Assembly (NCBI RefSeq): GCF_039538765.1
Contig: NZ_BAABCJ010000007.1
Location: 248,001-312,000, forward strand
From: Zhihengliuella alba
GTDB taxonomy: Bacteria; Actinomycetota; Actinomycetes; Actinomycetales; Micrococcaceae
Direction of reading: 5' to 3'
Length of the DNA stretch: 64,000 nucleotides
The position numbers and the translations under genes are program-made. The notes below the pieces were generated by a model. The model searched no databases. It had not been told where the DNA came from and saw only the letters and a program-made list of their open reading frames with translations. This document shows, one piece after another, positions 32,303 through 40,276 of the stretch (positions are counted from its first letter, which is position 1; each line of letters begins with the position of its first letter).

Positions 32303-34183
32303 GTGAACTCGACCGCCCGCACCGACCATCGAACCGAACGTCCCACCCGCTTCGCCCGTCTGACCACCGGCACCCTGGCCGCCGGCGCCGTCGCCCTGCT
32401 GGCAGCCACCGCAGGCGGCGCGGCCGCGACCGCTACGCCCGCTCCCTCCGCCCCGGCACCGTCGGCGCCGGCCGCGTCCGCACCCGGCGAGTGGGCCGAG
32501 CAGGCCTACCGCGGCGACGTCGAGGTCGTCCCGGCCTCGGGCGGCACCGAGGGCGAGACCCTCGACGGCGTCGTCTTCAACGACAAGGACCGCGACTCCA
32601 CGCAGGACAAGAACGAGCCCGGCATCAAGGGCGCCACGGTCTCCAACGGCCGCGACGTCGTCACCACGGACGCCCAGGGCGCCTACTCGCTGCCCGCCTT
32701 CGAGAACATGACGGTGTTCGTCACCCAGCCGGCCGGCTGGCAGGTGCCGGTCGACGAGGATAATGTCGCCCAGTTCTCCTACAACCACCTGCCCGAAGGA
32801 TCGCCGGAGCTGAAGTTCGGCGGGATCGAGGCCACGGGGGCGCTGCCGGAGGCCGTGAACTTCCCGCTCGCGAAGGCCAAGCAGACCAAGTCCAAGGAGC
32901 AGCACTGCCTGATCGGCGGCGACGTCCAGACCTACACCCAGGAGGAGGTCGAGTACGCCAAGGACGGCGCGTTCGCCGACCTCGCCGAGCGGACGGACTA
33001 CGAGGGCTGCGGCGCCCTGTTCATCGGCGACGTGGTGGGCGACGACCTCTCCCTCTACCCGCAGACGCGCGAGCTCGCCGGCATGCTCAACGGCCCGGCC
33101 CGCTTCCTGCCGGGCAACCACGACCTGGACTTCGACGCGACCGACTCCGCGCACACGTTCGACACGTTCCGCGCGAACCTCGGCCCCGAGTACTACTCCT
33201 ACGACGCTGGCCAGGCCCACGTCGTCGCACTGAACACGGTGGAGTTCCCGACCAAGCAGCCGGCCGCGAAGGGCGACTACACCGGCTCGCTGGACGAGCG
33301 CCAGCTCGAGTGGCTGCGCAACGACATCGCCAACACCCCGGAGGACAAGCTGATCGTCCTCGCCGCGCACATCCCGCTGCTGGACTTCGCCGATCAGGGC
33401 AGCTCCAAGCACCAGGTGGCCCAGGTCAAGGAGATCTACGAGCTGCTGGAGGGCCGCGAGGCGATCGCGCTCGGCGGCCACACCCACAGCATCGAGAACC
33501 TGCGCGCCGGCGACCGGCTCGAGGGCTGGAAGGACGTCATGGGCGTCGACGAGCTGCCGTTCACGCACATCACCGCGGGCGCCATCTCCGGCGACTGGTT
33601 CTCCGGCCAGCTGACCGAGGAGGGCTACCCGGAGGCCGTGCAGCGCGACGGCGGCCGCCCGGGCGTGCTGACGCTGGACATCCGCGGCACCGAGGTGAAG
33701 GAGCGCTTCACCGTCCGCGGCGAGGACGACTCCGAGCAGATGAGCCTGGGCGTGAACACCCCGCGCTACCGCGAGTGGTTCGAGGCCAACAAGGGCAACA
33801 AGGGCGAGGCCGAGGAGTTCGCTGAGCCGCTCGCCGTCTCCCGCGACGACCTGGCCGGCACCACGTGGCTGACCACCAACTTCTGGATGGGCTCCACGGG
33901 CTCCGAGGTCGAGGTCTCGATCGACGGCGGCGAGCCGGTGGCCGCCGAGCGCACGCAGAAGATGGACGGCGAGGGCCAGCTGGTCGGCGCCGAGTACTCC
34001 GACCCGGTGGCGGCCCAGCAGCAGCTGGTCCACGGCGGCTCGCTCGCCGACCGCATGATGCACCTCTGGCGCCTGGAGCTGCCGGCCGATCTGGCCGCCG
34101 GCGAGCACACCGCCACCGTGACCGCGACCGACGTGCACGGCCGCGAGTACACCGAGGAGCTGACCTTCACGGTCGCCGACTGA
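32303..34183 (+). CDS. Secreted calcineurin-like phosphoesterase
   Basis: 626 residues from GTG 32303, which has CGGAGGACC upstream. A signal peptide (to about residue 45) and a Pro/Ala/Ser spacer precede a beta-sandwich resembling an SdrD-type/MetallophosN domain (GVVFNDKDRDSTQDKNEPG, EF-hand-like Asp spacing), the metallophosphoesterase core (GGDVQT, GDVVGDD, GNHD, GGHTHS) and a C-terminal beta domain. The first metal motif lacks the usual D-x-H and has D-x-Q, as in other MetallophosN proteins. It probably acts outside the cell on phosphate esters; substrate unknown. A long hairpin follows. Confidence 0.88.
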   Translation: MNSTARTDHRTERPTRFARLTTGTLAAGAVALLAATAGGAAATATPAPSAPAPSAPAASAPGEWAEQAYRGDVEVVPASGGTEGETLDGVVFNDKDRDSTQDKNEPGIKGATVSNGRDVVTTDAQGAYSLPAFENMTVFVTQPAGWQVPVDEDNVAQFSYNHLPEGSPELKFGGIEATGALPEAVNFPLAKAKQTKSKEQHCLIGGDVQTYTQEEVEYAKDGAFADLAERTDYEGCGALFIGDVVGDDLSLYPQTRELAGMLNGPARFLPGNHDLDFDATDSAHTFDTFRANLGPEYYSYDAGQAHVVALNTVEFPTKQPAAKGDYTGSLDERQLEWLRNDIANTPEDKLIVLAAHIPLLDFADQGSSKHQVAQVKEIYELLEGREAIALGGHTHSIENLRAGDRLEGWKDVMGVDELPFTHITAGAISGDWFSGQLTEEGYPEAVQRDGGRPGVLTLDIRGTEVKERFTVRGEDDSEQMSLGVNTPRYREWFEANKGNKGEAEEFAEPLAVSRDDLAGTTWLTTNFWMGSTGSEVEVSIDGGEPVAAERTQKMDGEGQLVGAEYSDPVAAQQQLVHGGSLADRMMHLWRLELPADLAAGEHTATVTATDVHGREYTEELTFTVAD

Positions 34184-34226
34184 TGAGCGCGTCCGGCGTC
34201 GCCTAGCCGACGCCACCGGACAGCGA

Positions 34227-34273
34227 ACGACGGCGGTGCCGGACCTGGAAAGGTCCGGCACCGCCGCCGTCGT
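34227..34273. terminator. Bidirectional terminator
   Basis: Arms of about 20 bp around a GGAA loop, with one 3-base bulge from a CGG repeat, between the convergent phosphoesterase and GntR genes. Confidence 0.75.
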
Positions 34274-34310
34274 CTCGGGCCGTACCGGGCCTGGGAGGTC
34301 CGGGGCGTCG

Positions 34311-35018
34311 TCAGCGCGCGGGCTGGCGGCGCGCGGGCTGGCGGCGCGGGACCCAGCTCATGCAGTAGTCCAGGTTCGCGATGACGGTGCGCACCGCGGC
34401 CTCGTCGTCGCCGGCGGCGATGGCATCCGCGAGCTCGTCGTGACCGGAGGCCAGGCAGCCATCGAACCCGGCTTCGAGCCGCTGGACCATCTTGGTGCCG
34501 TGGAAGACGTCGCCGAAGCTCGCGTAGAGCTCGTGCAGCAGCGGGTTCCCGGACGCCTCGGCGACGCGCAGGTGGAAGCCCCAGTCGGCTTCGGACCAGG
34601 CCTGGTAGTCCGCGGCGTCCCACGCCGACCGGCGCCGGGCGAGCAGCTCGCGCAGTTCGGCGACGACCAGCGAGTCCGCGGCCTGCGCCGCGAGCCGGGC
34701 GGTCTGGGTGTCCAGCGCGAAGCGGACCTGGAGCACATCCTCGTCCGCGTGCTCGCGGTAGACGCGCTGCGCCGTCGCACTGATCTCACTCGTGGCGCGC
34801 ACGTAGGTCCCGTCCCCGCGCAGCACCTCGAGCAGCCCAGCGTGGGCGAGCGCCTTCACGGCCTCGCGGAGCGTGCCGCGGGAAACGCCGAACTCCGCGA
34901 CGAGCTCCGGTTCCGGCGGGATCCGCTCCCCCACGGGCCAGCGGCCGGAGGCGACGGCGTCCCGCAGCCTCCCGACGACCTCCTGCATCAGGGGCGCGCG
35001 GACCGGGCCGCCGCTCAT
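34311..35018 (-). CDS. GntR-family (FadR subfamily) regulator
   Basis: 235 residues. HTH_GntR at about 8-72 (PPEPELVAEFGVSRGTLREAVKALAHAGLL) and an FCD ligand domain with metal-type residues in the helices containing EADWGFHLRVAEASGN and DELADAIAAGD. The C-terminus ends in a duplicated RRQPA motif coded by a 15-bp DNA repeat. ATG 35018 overlaps the TGA of the upstream transporter by 4 bp, so they share one transcript. The palindrome at 36387 is its likely operator. Confidence 0.9.
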   Translation of the reverse strand: MSGGPVRAPLMQEVVGRLRDAVASGRWPVGERIPPEPELVAEFGVSRGTLREAVKALAHAGLLEVLRGDGTYVRATSEISATAQRVYREHADEDVLQVRFALDTQTARLAAQAADSLVVAELRELLARRRSAWDAADYQAWSEADWGFHLRVAEASGNPLLHELYASFGDVFHGTKMVQRLEAGFDGCLASGHDELADAIAAGDDEAAVRTVIANLDYCMSWVPRRQPARRQPAR

Positions 35019-36382
35019 GCGCGCGCCTGCCCCGGCATGCGGCCGTAGCGGGTGATCCGGTAGCCGAGGACGAACTGGACCACCGTGCACCCGATCAGGA
35101 TCATGAGTGGGACCGTCCAGGATCCCCGCGCCCCCTGGAGCAGCCCGAGGCCGAACGGACCGATCGCCGCGACCAGGTAGCCCAGCGACTGGGCGAGCGT
35201 GGAGAGCGCCGTGGTCTCCGTGGCGGTCTCGCCGCTGCGGCTGATCAGCAGCATGAGCAGCGGGAAGATGCCCAGGCCGAACCCGATGAAGACGGACGGG
35301 ACGGCCGCGGCCCCCACCGGCAGGACCAGCAGGGCGACGGTCCCGACCACATAGGACGCGCAGGTCAGGATGAACGCCGGGCGCAGCAGGCGCGGCTTCG
35401 AGGCCATCCAGAGGACGATCATCACGGTGGGGATGCTGACCGCCTGGAGCAGCCCGAGCATGAACCCGGCCGTCGCGGCATCCAGCCCGCGGGTGACCAG
35501 CATGTGGGGGTACCAGCTCATGAACGTGTAGACCAGCAGCGCCTGGACAGCGAAGAGGGACGTGAACAGCAGGCCCTTGCGGGTGGCGAGCATCGGCCAC
35601 GGGGAGACGTGCGGGGGGACCGGGCCGGACGAGCGTCGCGCGGCGGCGGCGATGGGCAGCAGGACCAGGAGCGCCAGGGCCGCCGGGACCGCCCAGGCGG
35701 CGAGGCCGAGCGTGGGCGAGCCCAGCGCGGTGGCGATGGGGAAGCTGAACGCCGCGGCCGCCGTCGCACCGACGGACAGCGTCACGCTGTAGGAGGCCGT
35801 CATCGCGGCCGTGCGGTGCGGGTGGTGCTCGCGGATGAAGGACGGCATCGCCACGTTGCAGACCGCCAGGCCGCACATGCCGAGCACGGTTCCCGCCAGC
35901 AGGAGCCACGTCGATTCGACGGCGCGGACGGCCAGGCCGAGCGTGAGCAGCAGGAGCGCGAGGGCGAGCGCCCGCTCGAGCCCGGTGCGCTTGACCAGCC
36001 ATGCGGTCCCGGCGCCGGCGAACGCGAAGCACAGGACCGGGATGGTGGGCAGCAGCGAGGCGATGAACGTCCCGTAGCCGAGCATGGCCTCGAGGTCGTG
36101 GTAGAGCGGCGCCGCCGAGGCGATGCCCGCGCGGAGGTTCAGACCCACCAGGACGACGGCGGCCACGGCCAGGAGCCCGGCGAACCAGCGGCGCGGCTGC
36201 TCGCCCGTGGAGGGCCCCGAGCCGGACCGCCCCGGAGCGGGTCGTTCTGGAGCGGGGTGTTCCGGAGAGGCGGTGGCCTCTGCGACGGCGGGACGCTCGA
36301 GCTGCTCGGGTACGGGCGCGCTCTCGGCGAGCGCGGTGGTCGGTTCCGGGCGTGCGGCGTCGGCGGCGGTCTCAGAGGTCAT
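35015..36382 (-). CDS. CynX/NimT-family MFS transporter
   Basis: 455 residues. A Pro/Glu-rich tail of about 65 residues precedes twelve membrane segments. GLNLRAGIASAAPLYHDL after the first helix and the GFGLGIFPLLMLLISRSG region are features of the CynX (cyanate transport) branch, which also includes 2-nitroimidazole transporters. The substrate is unknown. No ribosome site is seen at a useful distance; a TAATGT -10 ends 7 bp before ATG 36382 so the message may be leaderless. It is coupled to the downstream GntR gene. Confidence 0.87.
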   Translation of the reverse strand: MTSETAADAARPEPTTALAESAPVPEQLERPAVAEATASPEHPAPERPAPGRSGSGPSTGEQPRRWFAGLLAVAAVVLVGLNLRAGIASAAPLYHDLEAMLGYGTFIASLLPTIPVLCFAFAGAGTAWLVKRTGLERALALALLLLTLGLAVRAVESTWLLLAGTVLGMCGLAVCNVAMPSFIREHHPHRTAAMTASYSVTLSVGATAAAAFSFPIATALGSPTLGLAAWAVPAALALLVLLPIAAAARRSSGPVPPHVSPWPMLATRKGLLFTSLFAVQALLVYTFMSWYPHMLVTRGLDAATAGFMLGLLQAVSIPTVMIVLWMASKPRLLRPAFILTCASYVVGTVALLVLPVGAAAVPSVFIGFGLGIFPLLMLLISRSGETATETTALSTLAQSLGYLVAAIGPFGLGLLQGARGSWTVPLMILIGCTVVQFVLGYRITRYGRMPGQARA

Positions 36383-36386
36383 GCCT

Positions 36387-36410
36387 CAAACATTAGACGT
36401 CTGATGTTTG
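36387..36410. promoter_or_regulatory. 24-bp palindromic operator for the GntR/CynX unit
   Basis: CAAACATTAGACGTCTGATGTTTG is a palindrome with one mismatched pair, centred on GACGTC. It covers the TAATGT -10 of the transporter gene, so binding would block transcription. It is the natural target of the GntR protein coded by the second gene. Confidence 0.75.
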
Positions 36411-36479
36411 CCGCAACGAACTTCGTGACCGATTCCACGGGCTGTCCGGGCGCTCCGCGAGCGGCCGATCCGGCGCCGC

Positions 36480-37148
36480 TCAGGCCTCGCTGCGCCGCCG
36501 GACGATCTCGTTGACCCAGATCGGAACGTAGGGCGACGTGCAGTTCGGCGGTGTCGGGTAGTCCTTGAGGACGCCGAGCCGCTCGCCGATCGTGAGGACG
36601 CGCTCCCGGTGCTCCGGGTGCTCGATCCCGATGTTGCCGAGGCATGTGTTCATGGCCCATTGCAGGCGCTCCGAGGCGTCGCGCATCTCCGCCTCGATCG
36701 TGTCCAGCAGGCCGGGGAGATCCAGCCCCTCCGGCTTCTTCACCACCCGGGTGCTCGTGAGAGCCCACCCTGCGCTGGCCACCACGGGATCGCGGTCGTC
36801 CAGCCAGGAGACCCGGAGCTCCTCGGCGTGCGGGCTCTTGGCGACGACGTAGGCGACCAGCCAGTCGTGCACCTTGGGCGTCCGCGCGTCGCGGAGCATG
36901 GCGTCCAGCTCGTCGCGCGCGAAGGCCTTCGGCCGGCAGATCAGCAGCGAGAGCAGGCGGGCCGTGGTGTCGCCGGTGGCCCACAGCTCGCGCGCGAGGT
37001 CCTGCTGCGTCTTCAGCCGCTTGGCGACGGCCCGCAGCTTGGTCAGATTCACCCCGTGCTCGTCGCCGTGGCGCTCGTTGACGGCGCGGATCCTCGGATC
37101 CTCCAGCCCCGCCAGTTCCACCATGATGTCCTCGACCGTCTCCGCCAT
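36480..37148 (-). CDS. AlkD-like DNA alkylation repair protein
   Basis: 222 residues, all helical in character. The pattern of HEAT-like repeats with HGVNLTKLRAVAKRL, ARELWATGDTTARLLSLLI and VHDWLVAYVVAKSP, plus W and D residues such as SWLDDRDPVVASAGW, match the AlkD-like family that removes or recognises alkylated bases. The C-terminal ends in REA-type residues. The catalytic Asp/Trp set of AlkD cannot be verified by eye. It follows the PIN gene by 9 bp on the same strand but is probably independent. Confidence 0.75.
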   Translation of the reverse strand: MAETVEDIMVELAGLEDPRIRAVNERHGDEHGVNLTKLRAVAKRLKTQQDLARELWATGDTTARLLSLLICRPKAFARDELDAMLRDARTPKVHDWLVAYVVAKSPHAEELRVSWLDDRDPVVASAGWALTSTRVVKKPEGLDLPGLLDTIEAEMRDASERLQWAMNTCLGNIGIEHPEHRERVLTIGERLGVLKDYPTPPNCTSPYVPIWVNEIVRRRSEA

Positions 37149-37157
37149 GGCCCCTCC

Positions 37158-37541
37158 TCATCGTTTCGAATCAAGCTGATCCGTCTCCCAAATGCACACA
37201 TTCCAGCGCCCCCGTCGGTCCGGGCGCACCGACCCGAGCCGCTTCCCCACCGCATTGGCGAAGAGTGGCATACCGCACCTCGGGTCGCACGTCATCGCAC
37301 CAGTCAGGGCCTCGCAGTCCTCCACCAAGGCATCCGGGAAGTTGTCTCTCATCGCTTCAAGGCGACGGCGGGCACCTTCGGCCGTGAAGCCGATCTTGCG
37401 GACCAGATTTCGCTCGAGTTCGGCGAGGATCTCCTCAGACCACAGGATACGGAAGACCTTTGCCTCAGCGAGGCGCAGAAACAGGTCCGCCACCGAGATC
37501 GGGACGAGGACGCATGTATCGACCAAGACGGGGGAGGACAC
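37158..37541 (-). pseudogene. PIN-domain toxin, C-terminal part missing or altered
   Basis: 127 residues from GTG 37541. The N-terminal LVDTCVLVPISVADLFLRLAE and ILAELERNLVRKIG match PIN_3 toxins and hold the first acidic residues. After about residue 80 the expected DPDDRHVLAAA-type acidic motif is replaced by DPRCGMPLFANAVGKRL, and the usual length of about 180 residues is not reached. A shifted frame reads DPEVRYATLRQ, so a frameshift is possible. Likely an inactive or decaying toxin. The GTG is 2 bp after the antitoxin stop codon. Confidence 0.6.
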
Positions 37542-37543
37542 GA

Positions 37544-38017
37544 CTACCGCGTTGAGTCATCGTCCGGAGTGCGAAGGGCGGATCCGTCACGGACCGACTC
37601 CTGCGTGAGCTGATCGAGAGTCGTCCGACGCCTCGAACGCGCCTCCGCTTCGTACTCGATGAGGTCCCGGAGCATCACGCGGCGATGGCGCCCGACCCGA
37701 GAGAACGGGATCTCGCCCCGCTCGAGCAGCTTGACGAGTGTCGGCCGCGAGTACCCGAGGTAGTCGGCCGCCTCCTGCGTCGTCAGTTGCGTGTCCGTCG
37801 GCATCACCGAAACGGCGCGCCCCTCAGCCAAAGCCTCAGCTATCAGCAGTAGTGCATCAAAGACCCCATGCGGAACCTGATGCTCAGTGCCGTCGTCCGC
37901 GACGAGCTTCGGCACCCCCTGGGCAGCAGAAACGCTACCCTTCAGGAAGACCAGAAAGTCGCTGTCCGCGTCGGGGTCCTCGGCAAGGTAGGTTCGGCGC
38001 GCCACGGCAACAGTCAT
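37544..38017 (-). CDS. Antitoxin-like DNA-binding protein (excisionase-type HTH)
   Basis: 157 residues from ATG 38017 with AGGAGG upstream. The C-terminal half has an excisionase/MerR-like HTH: TTQEAADYLGYSRPTLVKLLERGEIPFSRVGRHRR (in parts), followed by a basic and acidic tail. Proteins of this layout are antitoxins of PIN_3 toxins. It precedes the PIN gene and is separated from it by 2 bp. A repeated ATTCGAAAT motif just upstream suits autoregulation. An ATG at 38182 would overlap that site. Confidence 0.8.
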   Translation of the reverse strand: MTVAVARRTYLAEDPDADSDFLVFLKGSVSAAQGVPKLVADDGTEHQVPHGVFDALLLIAEALAEGRAVSVMPTDTQLTTQEAADYLGYSRPTLVKLLERGEIPFSRVGRHRRVMLRDLIEYEAEARSRRRTTLDQLTQESVRDGSALRTPDDDSTR

Positions 38018-38030
38018 CTCTAGCCTCCTG

Positions 38031-38049
38031 TATTCGAAATATTCGAAAT
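38031..38049. promoter_or_regulatory. Tandem ATTCGAAAT boxes before the antitoxin gene
   Basis: Two direct copies of ATTCGAAAT lie 9 bp apart, each containing the palindrome TTCGAA. Just upstream of the antitoxin ribosome site, so probably the antitoxin operator. Confidence 0.55.
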
Positions 38050-38233
38050 CTCTAGGCATCAACTTACGCCTTGGGGCCCAGTCCAGCAAGGTCCGCATCA
38101 GCACCGAGCGGCCGGGGGCTGCATCTTTCGCACCCCTCGCCGCGGGCCTATCCTGAGCATGCAGCCCCACCCGCCGCCGCAAGCACGGGCGGTCGCCGCC
38201 ACCGCAGCCGCCGCCACCACCGAAAGGCCCGCC

Positions 38234-38686
38234 ATGTCAGTAGAGCAAGCAGAGCCCGCCGAGTCGGCCGAGGACGTCAGCCGCCGCCTGCACCTGGAGC
38301 CGGGCGACGCAGTGTTCGTCATCGGCGGCACGCCGGAGGAGCACCAGCTCCTGGAGCCGCTCCCCGACGGGGCCGGCAAGGTGGACGCGGCCGCGGACGC
38401 CGACGCCGCCGTCCTCTTCGCCGCCGTGCTGGAGGACCTGGAGATCCTGCTGGACCAGAAGCTCATACCCCTCACGGCGGCCCGCGCCGTGTGGGTGGGG
38501 TACCCGGTCGACGACGAGCTGACGCGCCCCGCCGTGGACGCCGCCGTGCGCGACCGGGGCTGGGAGCCCGGCGTCGAGACGACGCTCTCGGACGCCTGGC
38601 GCGCCGTGCTCGTGGTCCCCCGCTCCGCCGAGGATCGCCTGAGCGCCCCAGGCAGCCGACCCGCGGACGACGCCGACGAGGAGTAG
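38234..38686 (+). CDS. Conserved-looking protein of unknown function
   Basis: 150 residues from ATG 38234; ATG 38159 would add a Pro/Ala tail of low quality. The core LHLEPGDAVFVIGGTPEEHQLLEPLP, then ADAAVLFAAVLEDLEILLDQKL and ARAVWVGYPV, forms an alternating strand-helix pattern, and the tail is acidic. It resembles small actinobacterial proteins (DUF3052-like in style) but no family is assigned. It is alone between the antitoxin and aceA. Confidence 0.65.
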   Translation: MSVEQAEPAESAEDVSRRLHLEPGDAVFVIGGTPEEHQLLEPLPDGAGKVDAAADADAAVLFAAVLEDLEILLDQKLIPLTAARAVWVGYPVDDELTRPAVDAAVRDRGWEPGVETTLSDAWRAVLVVPRSAEDRLSAPGSRPADDADEE

Positions 38687-38696
38687 CGCCTCGGCC

Positions 38697-38895
38697 TCGC
38701 GAAGTAACTCCGTCACTTCTGCTCAAAATGAGAAGAAGTGCGGAAATTTTCTTCCTCGCACCCTATTGACGGGGTGAAATCTGGCGAAAAGTTGATCCCA
38801 CGACGAGGAGCCACCGGAACCCCACCGGCACGGACCACAGGGTCCGGCACCTCGAGAAGACGTTCCGCAACGGACGATCACCGAGGGAGTCAACG
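38697..38895 (+). promoter_or_regulatory. Upstream region of aceA
   Basis: It holds two small inverted repeats, GAAGT...ACTTC at about 38700-38718 and GTGCG...CGCAC around 38738-38761, and a TTGACG hexamer at 38766-38771 that could be a -35 though no good -10 follows. A clear RamB box (AAxTTTGCxAA) was not found. GAGGGAG before ATG 38896 is the ribosome site. Confidence 0.45.
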
Positions 38896-40209
38896 ATGAC
38901 GAACAGCCAGAACCGCGAGCAGGAGACCCAGCAGCGCATCGAGCGGCTGGAGCTCCAGTGGACCGCCGACCCGCGCTGGGACGGTGTTACCCGCGACTAC
39001 GCCGCCGCCGACGTCGTACGCCTCCAGGGCACGGTCCAGGAGGAGTACACCCTGGCCCGCCGCGGCTCCGAGAAGCTGTGGACGCAGCTCCGCGAGGAGA
39101 ACGCCACCGGCGCCTACACCAATGCCCTCGGCGCCCTCACGGGCAACCAGGCTGTCCAGCAGGTCAAGGCCGGCCTCCGCGCCATCTACCTCTCCGGCTG
39201 GCAGGTCGCCGCCGACGCGAACCTCGCCGGGCAGACCTACCCGGACCAGTCGCTCTATCCGGCGAACTCGGTGCCGCAGGTGGTCCGCCGCATCAACAAC
39301 GCCCTGCTCCGCGCGGACCAGATCGAGCACGCCGAGGGCACCAGCACGGTCGAGGACTGGCTGGTCCCGATCGTCGCGGACGCCGAGGCCGGGTTCGGCG
39401 GCCCGCTCAACGCCTTCGAGCTGATGAAGTCGATGATCGGCGCCGGCGCCGCGGGCGTCCACTGGGAGGACCAGCTGGCCAGCGAGAAGAAGTGCGGCCA
39501 CCTCGGCGGCAAGGTGCTCATCCCCACCGGCCAGCACGTCCGCACCCTCAACGCCGCACGCCTGGCCGCCGACGTCTCCAACGTCCCGAGCGTGATCGTG
39601 GCCCGGACCGACGCCGAGGCGGCCACGCTCCTGACGTCCGACGTCGACGAGCGCGACCAGCCGTTCCTCACCGGCGAGCGAACGGCCGAGGGCTTCTACA
39701 AGGTCCGCAACGGGATCGAGCCGTGCATCGCCCGCGCCAAGGCCTACGCCCCGTACTCCGACCTCATCTGGATGGAGACCGGGACGCCGGACCTGGAGCT
39801 CGCCCGCCGGTTCGCCGAGTCCGTCAAGGCCGAGTTCCCGGACCAGATGCTCGCGTACAACTGCTCGCCGAGCTTCAACTGGAAGAAGCACCTGGACGAC
39901 GAGACGATCGCCAAGTTCCAGCGCGAGCTCGGCGCGATGGGCTTCACCTTCCAGTTCATCACCCTGGCCGGATTCCACGCCCTCAACCACGAGATGTTCG
40001 ACCTCGCCCACGGCTACGCACGCCGCGGCATGAGCGCCTACGTAGAGCTGCAGGAGCGGGAGTTCGCCTCCGAGGCCCGCGGCTACACCGCCACCAAGCA
40101 CCAGCGCGAAGTCGGCACCGGCTACTTCGACGCCGTCTCCACCGCCCTCAACCCGGGCGGCTCCACCCTGGCCCTGGTGGGATCCACCGAGGAAGGCCAG
40201 TTCCACTAA
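38896..40209 (+). CDS. aceA: Isocitrate lyase
   Basis: 437 residues. The active-site signature KKCGHLGGK with catalytic Cys200 is present, together with the WEDQ metal region, VARTDAEAATLL and NCSPSFNWKK. Length fits the short bacterial class (about 430). It cleaves isocitrate to glyoxylate and succinate, the first step of the glyoxylate shunt for growth on acetate or fatty acids. Malate synthase follows 67 bp later on the same strand and the RamB-like regulator lies 6.7 kb upstream. Confidence 0.97.
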   Translation: MTNSQNREQETQQRIERLELQWTADPRWDGVTRDYAAADVVRLQGTVQEEYTLARRGSEKLWTQLREENATGAYTNALGALTGNQAVQQVKAGLRAIYLSGWQVAADANLAGQTYPDQSLYPANSVPQVVRRINNALLRADQIEHAEGTSTVEDWLVPIVADAEAGFGGPLNAFELMKSMIGAGAAGVHWEDQLASEKKCGHLGGKVLIPTGQHVRTLNAARLAADVSNVPSVIVARTDAEAATLLTSDVDERDQPFLTGERTAEGFYKVRNGIEPCIARAKAYAPYSDLIWMETGTPDLELARRFAESVKAEFPDQMLAYNCSPSFNWKKHLDDETIAKFQRELGAMGFTFQFITLAGFHALNHEMFDLAHGYARRGMSAYVELQEREFASEARGYTATKHQREVGTGYFDAVSTALNPGGSTLALVGSTEEGQFH

Positions 40210-40216
40210 CCCCTCC

Positions 40217-40249
40217 GGTACGACGGCGGCGCGAGGCCGCCGTCGTACC
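40217..40249 (+). terminator. Perfect hairpin between aceA and aceB
   Basis: A 14-bp perfect stem GGTACGACGGCGGC with its complement around GCGAG, 7 bp after the aceA stop. It lacks a T-run. It may act as partial terminator or protect the aceA mRNA, giving unequal aceA and aceB expression. Confidence 0.6.
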
Positions 40250-40276
40250 CCCTCCACTTCTCCCGAGGAGACCGCC

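Noticed and set aside
36480..38049. Mobile element or integration site near tRNA-like or toxin genes
   Set aside because: No integrase, transposase, flanking repeat or tRNA fragment is present around the toxin-antitoxin pair.
38697..38895. CRP/GlxR site upstream of aceA
   Set aside because: No TGTGA-N6-TCACA-like pair could be found there.
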